Virus record (IMG/VR): IMGVR_UViG_3300020202_000892
Location: 1 to 64,000 of that record
Direction: 5' to 3' (one strand)
Source of the DNA: a virus
DNA: 64,000 bases
Shown: positions 58,259-63,852 of the stretch, one piece after another
Position numbering within the stretch: position 1 is the stretch's first letter
Layout: each line of letters starts with the position of its first letter
The notes under the pieces: generated by a model
What the model saw: only the letters and a program-made list of their open reading frames with translations
Told to the model about the DNA's origin: nothing
Databases searched by the model: none
Translations under genes and position numbers: made by a program

Positions 58259-58405
58259 GGATGGGCCGGAGGAGCTCGGTTAACTGTTAATCCATGTGTC
58301 GCTGGTTCGAGTCCAGTCGGTGCTCCGTAGCCATTCGGACGCGCTGTAGCTCAGTTGGTAGAGCAATGGCCCGCAAGGGTATCCGGATCCGCAACACGCC
58401 CGACC
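58259..58405 (+). ncRNA. Y RNA-like unit 1, with permuted tRNA module
   Basis: Closing stem GGATGGGC (58259-58266) with GCCCGACC (58398-58405), one mismatch. Internal loop CGGA/CAACAC, then TCGG/CCGG. The apical part is a permuted tRNA: T-arm GCTGG-TTCGAGT-CCAGT (58301-58317), acceptor CGGTGC (58318-58323) with GCGCTG (58341-58346), extended by TCCG/CGGA and closed by a loop TAGCCATT that contains CCA; then D-arm GCTC-AGTTGGTA-GAGC (58349-58364). CCAT and ATGG pair where the anticodon stem would be. A GCAA-capped hairpin follows. Confidence 0.75.
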
Positions 58406-58423
58406 CCTATAACTGGATATCGA

Positions 58424-58525
58424 AGGACGGGCCGATCGCCATCGGTTATCCGCTGCCAGGGCTTCGGCCCATTGTTCTGGGGTTCTAGCGGGCCCCGCCC
58501 GGTGGTGCAGCGCCACGCCCGTCCT
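58424..58525 (+). ncRNA. Y RNA-like unit 2, divergent apical part
   Basis: Closing stem AGGACGGGC (58424-58432) with GCCCGTCCT (58517-58525), nine perfect pairs. Second stem CCATCGG (58439-58445) with CCGGTGG (58499-58505), seven pairs. The apical part has GGGC-TTCG-GCCC and a stem GGGG/CCCC (58479-58482, 58493-58496) around TTCTAGC, only faintly like a T-arm. No D-arm or acceptor is seen. The internal loop differs from the others on both sides. Confidence 0.65.
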
Positions 58526-58538
58526 CCAACTACATAAC

Positions 58539-58630
58539 GAACGGGCCGGATGTCATCGGTTCTCGGCTGGAAGGCCCGAAAGGGCTTGCCGTTTCGATCA
58601 CGGCGCCCGGTGTCAGCAACACGCCCGTTC
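58539..58630 (+). ncRNA. Y RNA-like unit 3, hairpin plus T-arm
   Basis: Closing stem GAACGGGC (58539-58546) with GCCCGTTC (58623-58630): relative to unit 2, a G-C pair is replaced by A-U with both bases changed. Internal loop CGGA/CAACAC. Second stem CATCGG (58554-58559) with CCGGTG (58607-58612). Apical part: GAAA-capped hairpin (58571-58587) and a canonical T-arm GCCGT-TTCGATC-ACGGC (58588-58604). No D-arm or acceptor stem. Confidence 0.72.
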
Positions 58631-58648
58631 GCCATAACTCGATATCGA

Positions 58649-58786
58649 AGGACGGGCCGGAGGGTAGTTCGGTTACCCCTTGAGGAGGGCGTAGTTCGGG
58701 TTCGAATCCCGGTCCCCGACCCAACGTGTCGGGGATGGTGTAACGGCAGCACGCGCAAACCCCGGACCCCACAACACGCCCGTCCT
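58649..58786 (+). ncRNA. Y RNA-like unit 4, best permuted tRNA module
   Basis: Closing stem AGGACGGGC (58649-58657) with GCCCGTCCT (58778-58786). Internal loop CGGA (58658-58661) and ACAACAC (58771-58777). Second stem GGG-TA-GTTCGG with CCGGACCCC, nine pairs and a two-base bulge. Apical part: T-arm TCGGG-TTCGAAT-CCCGG (58696-58712), acceptor TCCCCGAC (58713-58720) perfectly paired with GTCGGGGA (58728-58735) and closed by the loop CCAACGT, which begins with CCA; then a Gln-tRNA-like D-arm GTG-TAACGGCAG-CAC. GCG/CGC pairs stand for the anticodon stem. Confidence 0.8.
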
Positions 58787-58790
58787 GTTC

Positions 58791-58866
58791 GCCTCGCTGG
58801 TCCAACGGATCACGACGCATCCCTACGGAGGATGAGATCCGGGTTCAACTCCTGGGCGGGGCACCA
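58791..58866 (+). tRNA. tRNA-Arg (anticodon ACG)
   Basis: A 76-base gene including CCA (58864-58866): acceptor GCCTCGC/GCGGGGC, short D-stem GTC/GAC with GG in the loop, anticodon stem CATCC/GGATG with loop CTACGGA (anticodon ACG), T-arm CCGGG-TTCAACT-CCTGG. Unlike the Glu tRNA it encodes CCA. It lies between Y-like units 4 and 5. The D-arm has a mismatch, so folding is a little less regular than usual. Confidence 0.82.
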
Positions 58867-58937
58867 GGCCCCTGGGGGTGCGCCGGTGATGCCGAGCGTT
58901 ACGCACTCGCCCGGCAGGTAGCCGCCCCAGGGGCCTG
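58865..58937 (+). ncRNA. long hairpin overlapping the CCA of tRNA-Arg
   Basis: CAGGCCCCTGGGG (58865-58877) pairs perfectly with 58925-58937 (13 bp). Inside are GTGCG/CGCAC and GCCGG/CCGGC options that exclude each other in part. Its 5' strand begins with the last two bases of the tRNA CCA, so hairpin formation and tRNA 3' end formation compete. It could be a processing signal or an independent RNA; it does not match the Y-like consensus. Confidence 0.55.
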
Positions 58938-58956
58938 CTGATAACTCGATAATGAA

Positions 58957-59066
58957 GAGTGGGCCGGAGACGGTCGGTTATCCTCACTCGAAATGAGGGT
59001 CGCCCGGTTCGATTCCGGGGTCGCCTGGTTGGCAGTCCTTTTCCGGCAGTCACAACACGCCCATTC
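58957..59066 (+). ncRNA. Y RNA-like unit 5, anticodon-like hairpin plus T-arm
   Basis: Closing stem GAGTGGGC (58957-58964) with GCCCATTC (59059-59066): C-G of the other units is T-A here, a paired change. Internal loop CGGA and ACAACAC are unchanged. Second stem GACGGTCGG (58969-58977) with CCGGCAGTC (59043-59051), eight of nine pairs. Apical part: CCTCA-CTCGAAA-TGAGG, a five-pair, seven-base-loop hairpin like an anticodon arm, then T-arm CCCGG-TTCGATT-CCGGG (59003-59019), then a small GCC/GGC hairpin. Confidence 0.75.
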
Positions 59067-59086
59067 TGCTTACAACCGAATATCGA

Positions 59087-59150
59087 AGACGGGCCGGATG
59101 CGATCGGTTCTCCTCTAACAGATCCCCGGTCGCAACTAACACGCCCGTCT
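59087..59150 (+). ncRNA. Y RNA-like unit 6, minimal hairpin
   Basis: Closing stem AGACGGGC (59087-59094) with GCCCGTCT (59143-59150). Internal loop CGGA (59095-59098) and ACTAACAC. Second stem TGCGATCGG (59099-59107) with CCGGTCGCA (59126-59134), nine perfect pairs. The apex is an 18-base loop without tRNA-like parts. This 64-base unit shows the conserved core alone and ends 26 bases before the Ro60 start codon. Confidence 0.78.
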
Positions 59151-59176
59151 CCTACAACGAGAGGACGCTTTTCACC

Positions 59177-60805
59177 ATGTCGAACGACCCGCTCACGCTC
59201 GTCTCCACGCGGCGCACGCCGCAGAGCGAGCCGGACCCCGCGGTCGCCGACCGGCAGAAGCGCAACGCCGCCGGTGGGTACGCGTTCAAGGCCTCCGACG
59301 AGGTCAGCATCCACCGCTTCCTGACGCTCGGCACGACCGGTGGCACGTACTACACCGGCGAGGCGGACCTCACCAAGGCCAACGCGGAGGTGGTCCTCGC
59401 GGCCGCCCGTGAGCGTGGCGAGTGGCTGGTCGAGCGCGTGGTCGAGGTGTCGGTCGCCGGTCGGGCCCCGAAGCAGAACCCCGGGATCTTCGCGCTCGCC
59501 GCGGTCGCCGGGGTGGGCGACGAGCCCGCCCGCAAGGCCGCGCTGGCCGCGCTCGGGCGGGTCTGCCGTACCGGCACGACGCTCTTCCTGTTCGCCCGCT
59601 ACGTGGAGCAGTTCCGCGGGTGGGGGCGCGGGTTGCGGCGTGCGGTCGGCGCCTGGTACCTCGACCGCCCGGTCGACGACGTGGCCTACCAGGCCGTGAA
59701 GTACCGCCAGCGCGAGGGCTGGAGCCACCGCGATCTGCTGCGGCTGGCGCACCCGGAGCCGGATGCGGACGACGAGGCTCGGCGCGCGCTCTTCCGGTGG
59801 ATCGTGGACGGCGAGCTGCGCGACGAAGCGCCGGTACTCGTGCACGCGTTCCACGAGGCGCAGACCGCCGACCGCGAGTCACTGGTCTCGCTCGTGGCCG
59901 ACCACGCACTGAGCTGGGAGATGCTGCCGGACGCGTCCCGTACCCCCGAGGTGTGGCGCGCGCTGCTCATCAAGGGGATGCCGCTGGGTGCGTTGCTCCG
60001 GCAGCTTCCGACGCTGACCCGCCTCGGCGTGCTCGACGACACGGACATGCAGCTGACCGTTCGCCAGCAGCTCAGCGACCCGAAGAAGCTGCACAAGGCC
60101 CGGGTGCACCCGGTCAACGTGCTGGTGGCACAGAAGACCTACGCGTCCGGGCGCAGCATGCGGGGCGACTCGACCTGGACCCCGAAGCGCAAGATCATCG
60201 ACGCCCTCGACGCCGCGTTCTACGCCGCGTACGGCGCGGTGGAGCCCGCGAACAAGCGGACGCTGATCGCTCTGGATGTGTCCGGGTCGATGGGGTCGCC
60301 AGTGTCCGGGATGCCGCTGAGCGTCCGGGAGGCGGCTGCGGCGATCTCGTTGGTCACCCTGGCCACCGAGCCCGCGTGCGACATCGTCGGGTTCACTGGT
60401 GGGGGGCTCTGGCGGCGAGCCAGTGCGTCGGTCGGTGAGGCGATCAGTGAGCTGACGATCTCGCCCCGGCAGCGGCTGGACGACGTGGTCCGCTACACGT
60501 CCAACCTGCCGTTCGGCTCGACCGACTGCGCGCTTCCGATGATCTGGGCCGAGCGGAACGGCCGGGACTACGACACCATCATCGTGATCACGGATAACGA
60601 GACGTGGGCGGGCAACACCCATCCCCACCAGGCGTTGGAGGCCTACCGGCGCAAGGTCGGGCACGACGTCCGGCAGATCGTGATCGGGATGACCGCCAAC
60701 GACGTGTCGATCGCCGACCCGAACGACCCGCTCACGCTGGACGTTGCCGGCTTCGACTCGGCCGTGCCGAACCTCGTTGCCGACTTCTCCCGCGGGACGG
60801 TCTGA
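59177..60805 (+). CDS. rsr: Ro60/TROVE-vWA protein (Rsr ortholog)
   Basis: A 542-residue ring protein of the Ro60 family, which binds Y RNAs and misfolded RNAs; the length is close to that of known members. ATG 59177 follows CGAGAGGACG. Residues 1-340 are helical repeats (TROVE), with the typical YAFKASDEVSIHRFLTLGTT and GGTYYTGEADLTKANA. The C-terminal von Willebrand A domain has an intact metal site: ALDVSGSMGSP near 365, TLATEPACDIVGFTGG and IVITDNETWAG near 470. It lies directly behind six Y-like RNA units, its probable ligands. Confidence 0.93.
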   Translation: MSNDPLTLVSTRRTPQSEPDPAVADRQKRNAAGGYAFKASDEVSIHRFLTLGTTGGTYYTGEADLTKANAEVVLAAARERGEWLVERVVEVSVAGRAPKQNPGIFALAAVAGVGDEPARKAALAALGRVCRTGTTLFLFARYVEQFRGWGRGLRRAVGAWYLDRPVDDVAYQAVKYRQREGWSHRDLLRLAHPEPDADDEARRALFRWIVDGELRDEAPVLVHAFHEAQTADRESLVSLVADHALSWEMLPDASRTPEVWRALLIKGMPLGALLRQLPTLTRLGVLDDTDMQLTVRQQLSDPKKLHKARVHPVNVLVAQKTYASGRSMRGDSTWTPKRKIIDALDAAFYAAYGAVEPANKRTLIALDVSGSMGSPVSGMPLSVREAAAAISLVTLATEPACDIVGFTGGGLWRRASASVGEAISELTISPRQRLDDVVRYTSNLPFGSTDCALPMIWAERNGRDYDTIIVITDNETWAGNTHPHQALEAYRRKVGHDVRQIVIGMTANDVSIADPNDPLTLDVAGFDSAVPNLVADFSRGTV

Positions 60806-60814
60806 GCGAGGTCC

Positions 60815-61048
60815 ATGATGGACGCGCGAGCGATGCGCGCCCGGGAGGAGCACCGGCTGGCCGGCGAGTCCGAGCGACTTGCCGGCCAGCACCGTGCGCA
60901 GCGAGACCACCTGATCCGCGAGCTGCGCGCCGAGGGGTGGAGCTACACCCGGATCTCGCACGCCGTGGGTTGCGGGTGGGAGCTCGTCCGCGCGGTGTGC
61001 AAGAACCGGGTCGGTCCCGGCACCCGCAGTCGACATCGGGAGGGCTGA
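60815..61048 (+). CDS. small HTH-like protein
   Basis: A 77-residue protein, ATG 60815 (or 60818), ten bases behind the Ro60 stop. Helical N-terminus (REEHRLAGESERLAGQHRAQ) then a putative HTH (LRAEGWSYTRISHAVGCGWE, LVRAVCKNRVG). Possible regulator or RNA-binding partner; position behind Ro60 is suggestive only. Confidence 0.55.
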   Translation: MMDARAMRAREEHRLAGESERLAGQHRAQRDHLIRELRAEGWSYTRISHAVGCGWELVRAVCKNRVGPGTRSRHREG

Positions 61049-61240
61049 GCCTGGGCACTGCGCGTCAACCCTGGGTCCAATCTGGGGAAGGGCGGTCATG
61101 ATCCCGCCTGACTGGGGGAGCCGTACCTGCGCGCAGTGCCCTTCCCCCGGCTTCCGTGCTGTTCAGGCAGGTCACGGATATCATCTCGGCACGCGCCGGA
61201 CGCTCCCCACGTTCCCCGGTGCGTGGAGGTGTGCTTGCCC
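61049..61240 (+). other. intergenic stretch of about 190 bases
   Basis: No convincing frame or hairpin. A GGAGGT ribosome site at 61225-61230 belongs to the next gene. A promoter could be present (TTCAGGCAGG region) but no good box pair is seen. Confidence 0.35.
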
Positions 61241-61990
61241 GTGTCCACCGCGCTCGCAGAACCGCCCCGCACCACCCCTTCCGAGCATCGTTGCCTGCTC
61301 TGCCCGCCGCTGCGCCCGCGCCGTCCCGACGCCGGCTATCGCACCTGCAGCGGATGCCTCGACCGCGTCCGCGAGCGGCTCACCGAGGTGGGCGCCCGTT
61401 ACGCCGTGCTCGACCCGCGCCCGGGGGCCCAGGGCGACGACGGAGGACCACGGCCACCCGGCTTCGGCTCCCGGTCCCCGGCTTCCGACCACGTGATCGC
61501 GGTGATGGACTGGCGCTCGAACCGGACCGCCCGCGTCTGGCGCGGTGTCGACGGCCGGATCCACCAGGAGTCCGATCGGCCGGCGCTGTCGGTGCTCGCA
61601 GAGCTGTTCACCCTCGCCCGACACGTCGCCGACGCGCGCGGCATGGATGGCCCGGCGCGCCTGACCGTCGCCGACATCGCCCGGTGGCTCGACGGTCAGC
61701 TGGACTGGGTGACCCGACAGAGCGGTGTGACCGCGTTCGATCGTGTGCTGCGCGAGCTCGTCTCCCAGCTGCGCCCACTGACCGGCGAGCCGCGCCCCAA
61801 GCGCGTCGGTCTGTGCCCGAACACCATCGACGAGGGTGAGACCACCCGGGAGTGCCGCACGCCGCTCTACGCGCCGCTCAAGGGCGACGAGATCCGGTGC
61901 TGGGCATGCGGTCGGCGGTGGCCGCGGGAGGAGTGGCTAAACCTCGGCCGCACGCTTCCGCCTCCGCCCCGGCGGCAGGTGGCCTCGTGA
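61241..61990 (+). CDS. zinc-binding protein of unknown function
   Basis: A 249-residue protein; GTG 61241 is favoured by GGAGGT ten bases upstream. N-terminal CLLCPPLRPRRPDAGYRTCS with CSGC forms one zinc site; the C-terminal GLCPNTIDEGETTRECRTPL and RCWACGRRWPREEWL form a second. Between them lie helices (LSVLAELFTLARHVADARGM). Similar two-zinc proteins occur in actinophages near replication genes. Confidence 0.6.
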   Translation: MSTALAEPPRTTPSEHRCLLCPPLRPRRPDAGYRTCSGCLDRVRERLTEVGARYAVLDPRPGAQGDDGGPRPPGFGSRSPASDHVIAVMDWRSNRTARVWRGVDGRIHQESDRPALSVLAELFTLARHVADARGMDGPARLTVADIARWLDGQLDWVTRQSGVTAFDRVLRELVSQLRPLTGEPRPKRVGLCPNTIDEGETTRECRTPLYAPLKGDEIRCWACGRRWPREEWLNLGRTLPPPPRRQVAS

Positions 61991-62085
61991 GCAGCGGCCT
62001 GGCGGTACCGCGCCCGGATGGCGGGTGGACGGTCTACCTGTTCGAGAACGGGTTGCTCGTCCGCGTGCTGGACGTGGACCCCTGA
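61987..62085 (+). CDS. very small protein (32 residues)
   Basis: A 32-residue frame, GTG 61987 overlapping the previous stop (GTGA): VSSGLAVPRPDGGWTVYLFE, then NGLLVRVLDVDP. The overlap and beta-hairpin-like sequence support it. Confidence 0.4.
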   Translation: MSSGLAVPRPDGGWTVYLFENGLLVRVLDVDP

Positions 62086-62093
62086 GCGCGCCC

Positions 62094-62276
62094 GTGGACG
62101 AGCGGACGCCGGTGTGGGTCACCTCCGACATGGCCGCGTACTGGCTACGGACGACCTACCACGTGGAGATCACAGCGGCGGCCGTCCGGAAGTGGGCCGA
62201 GCGCGGGTACCTGCGCAGGCGATACGACCTGTGGGAGGTCGTGGAGGTCGCCCGCGAGCGCGGCGTGATCCAGTAG
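62094..62276 (+). CDS. small MerR-like HTH protein
   Basis: A 60-residue protein from GTG 62094: VTSDMAAYWLRTTYHVEITA, AAVRKWAERGYLRRRYDLWE, VVEVARERGVI. A winged-helix HTH as in excisionase or MerR-type proteins. No ribosome site of good quality is seen. Confidence 0.6.
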   Translation: MDERTPVWVTSDMAAYWLRTTYHVEITAAAVRKWAERGYLRRRYDLWEVVEVARERGVIQ

Positions 62277-62345
62277 GCTCGTGACGTAGAACGGCCCGGC
62301 GGTGCTGCGAACACCCCGGGCCCGGCCAGCTGAGTAGGAGCTGAC

Positions 62346-62801
62346 ATGTCCGACGATACGTGCTGCGCGCGCCTTCCGGAGGGTGAGACCTGCGGGAGAG
62401 CCCCGTTCGACGCGAGTCTGCCGTTCCCGCTGTGCACGAACCACCTGTTCGCCATCCAGCGGTGGGACTTCCGGGAGGCCGCCGAGCGCTTCCGCGAGCA
62501 GCACCCGCAGCCGGTGGTCGTTCGCCCTGATCGCTCGATCGTCTACTACGTCCGAGTGGGTGACCGGGTCAAGATCGGTACGACGGTCAAGACGGTTCGC
62601 CAGCGATTCCAGGGGCAGCTTCCGCCGGACGCACAGGTGCTCGCTACCGAGCCGGGTTCGTACGAGGTGGAGCGGCGCCGGCATCGGCAGTTCCGGCACC
62701 TGCAGGACGCGAACGAGTGGTTCCACGGTGGACCGGAGCTCTGGGAGCACATCGCACAGCTGCGCGAGGAGCACGGCACGCCCGATGACCTGGTGGAATA
62801 G
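62346..62801 (+). CDS. MUG113/GIY-YIG-like protein
   Basis: A 151-residue protein, ATG 62346 with AGGAGC upstream. N-terminal Cys set (DDTCCARLPEGETC, CTNHLF) and a C-terminal domain SIVYYVRVGDRVKIGTTVKT, then YEVERRRHRQFRHLQDANEW: the KIG, E and ExxxH..F..EWF features of the MUG113/T5orf172 branch of GIY-YIG nucleases. Nuclease activity is likely but unproven. Confidence 0.72.
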   Translation: MSDDTCCARLPEGETCGRAPFDASLPFPLCTNHLFAIQRWDFREAAERFREQHPQPVVVRPDRSIVYYVRVGDRVKIGTTVKTVRQRFQGQLPPDAQVLATEPGSYEVERRRHRQFRHLQDANEWFHGGPELWEHIAQLREEHGTPDDLVE

Positions 62802-62900
62802 CCCGCAACTTGACCATGTCTTCCGGGGCTGTCACACTCCCATCGCAGTCGGCAGAGGTGTCTCTACCGGCCGCGATACGCATGATCGTCACCACACAAC

Positions 62901-62931
62901 GAACCCCGCCACCGTGCGAGTGGCGGGGTTC
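62901..62931. terminator. bidirectional terminator
   Basis: GAACCCCGCCAC (62901-62912) pairs with GTGGCGGGGTTC (62920-62931), 12 bp, loop 7. It separates the rightward operon ending at 62801 from the leftward WhiB gene ending at 62940. T runs are weak, but the position between convergent genes is clear. The 130 bases between 62801 and the gene below hold nothing else. Confidence 0.75.
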
Positions 62932-62939
62932 GCCTGCGT

Positions 62940-63185
62940 TCAGGCCGCGTAGGCCGGCGCCCGGCGCTCTTCCGGCAGCGTGCCGCCGAGGACCGCCCAG
63001 GCGTCACCGCGCTCGAGCGCGTCCGCCAGGCACAGCTCGCGGACCGGGCACTGAGCGCAGACCGCCTTGGCCTGTGCGGCCTGGCGCTCGTTGCCCTCGC
63101 CCTCCCAGACGTCGCCGACCGGGTAGAACAGCTCCGGGTCGACATCGCGGCAGGAGGCGCGCGCACGCCAGTCGATCATGGTCAT
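62940..63185 (-). CDS. whiB: WhiB-family iron-sulphur regulator
   Basis: An 81-residue WhiB-like protein with the four cluster cysteines: SCRDVDPELFYP, then VCAQCPVRELCLADAL, followed by GDAWAVLGGTLPEER, where the usual GVWGG is GVLGG-like (AVLGG). WhiB proteins are found only in actinobacteria and their phages and bind host sigma factor. The start at 63185 has GGGGGG upstream. Confidence 0.88.
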   Translation of the reverse strand: MTMIDWRARASCRDVDPELFYPVGDVWEGEGNERQAAQAKAVCAQCPVRELCLADALERGDAWAVLGGTLPEERRAPAYAA

Positions 63186-63226
63186 AGTGCTCGCCCCCCT
63201 TCCGTGAGACGTCGTCGGAGGCCGCG

Positions 63227-63316
63227 GTGCGACTCCCGGAGTGGTGGAGCGCGGCCGTGGTGATCGCGCTCGTGGCCGCTGTCCCGATCTTCGTGATCAT
63301 CTGGTTCTGGTCCTAG
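63227..63316 (+). CDS. small membrane protein (29 residues)
   Basis: A 29-residue frame, GTG 63227 with GGAGG upstream: VRLPEWWSAAVVIALVAAVP, then IFVIIWFWS. One membrane segment. It is convergent with the HTH gene at 63313, whose end it overlaps by four bases. Confidence 0.45.
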   Translation: MRLPEWWSAAVVIALVAAVPIFVIIWFWS

Positions 63317-63636
63317 GCTTCCGGTGCCGTCCGGCCGCCCTTGATCTTGTAGTACGCCGACTTGTTCACGCCGACGCATCCGCGCATCTGCTCGTGACCC
63401 AGCCCGAGCTCGACCCCGCGGTCGATCGTCTTCCGGATCTTCCGGATGACCTGGTCGTAGTTGTGCCGCCCGGCCGAGGTCATGTAGCCCTTGCGGGCGA
63501 CGATCTCGGCGCGTTCGGCGCCCAGCTCGGCGAGCTGCTCCAGCACGGTGGCCTGCCGGACGTTGGGTTGCTCGACCCGCTTCCCGTACTGCTTCGGCCA
63601 GCTCTTGCGGGTGCTGGTCGGTGTCCGTGTTTCCAT
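63313..63636 (-). CDS. HTH regulator, leaderless
   Basis: A 107-residue protein, ATG 63636. The N-terminus is basic (ETRTPTSTRKSWPKQYGKRV), the rest helical with a likely HTH (EQLAELGAERAEIVARKGYM; RGCVGVNKSAYYKIKGGRT). The start codon coincides with the expected transcription start, so the mRNA is probably leaderless. Two operator-like sites overlap its promoter. Confidence 0.6.
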   Translation of the reverse strand: METRTPTSTRKSWPKQYGKRVEQPNVRQATVLEQLAELGAERAEIVARKGYMTSAGRHNYDQVIRKIRKTIDRGVELGLGHEQMRGCVGVNKSAYYKIKGGRTAPEA

Positions 63637-63673
63637 ACCTGCAAGTGTAGTACACCTGCAGGTGTGTCGTCTA
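63637..63673 (-). promoter_or_regulatory. promoter with palindromic operator
   Basis: Minus strand TAGACG (63668-63673), 18 bases, TACACT (63644-63649). The perfect palindrome ACACCTGCAGGTGT (63652-63665) fills the spacer; a second, imperfect copy (ATACCTGCAAGT, 63635-63646) covers the -10 box and the start codon. This is the usual design of a self-regulated repressor. Confidence 0.65.
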
Positions 63674-63692
63674 GGGCTTCCGGGAGGTCGCT

Positions 63693-63845
63693 GTGGTGGT
63701 GCTGGGTCTGATCCTGCTCGTCCTCGGCCTGCTGCTGGGGATCTCGCTGCTGTACTACCTCGGCGCGATCCTGCTCGTGATCGGCGTGATCTTCTTCGCC
63801 CTGGGCGCTTCCGGGCGCCCGGTGGGCGGCAGGCAGTGGTACTGA
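63693..63845 (+). CDS. DUF6131-like membrane protein
   Basis: A 50-residue protein, GTG 63693 with GGGAGG upstream. It reads VVVLGLILLVLGLLLGISLL, YYLGAILLVIGVIFFALGAS, GRPVGGRQWY. Two membrane segments with YYxGxIL between them and the GRxVGGR end are characteristic of this small family, common in actinobacteria. Confidence 0.7.
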   Translation: MVVLGLILLVLGLLLGISLLYYLGAILLVIGVIFFALGASGRPVGGRQWY

Positions 63846-63852
63846 GCTTCCG

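Noticed and set aside
58272-58326. A tRNA-Asn-like sequence (CTGTTAA with a good T-arm)
   Set aside because: Only the T-arm is sound. The putative anticodon stem does not pair, there is no D-arm on the 5' side, and the acceptor match has a mismatch. The same bases fit the permuted module of unit 1 better.
58728-58790. A tRNA gene starting at GTCGGGGA with a Gln-like D-arm
   Set aside because: No anticodon arm or T-arm follows; the D-arm runs into the conserved 3' part of unit 4. Its acceptor partner lies upstream, which led to the permuted interpretation.
58340-58800. Genuine permuted tRNA genes making working tRNAs
   Set aside because: Known permuted tRNA genes are joined through the anticodon loop. 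Here the open ends continue into a long GC-rich stem shared by six units, with no anticodon and no joining signal, so tRNA mimicry fits better.
58259-59150. CRISPR array
   Set aside because: The repeats are parts of hairpins of unequal length and spacing, not direct repeats with unique spacers. No cas operon is present; the Cas4-like nuclease at 48234 belongs to a recombination operon.
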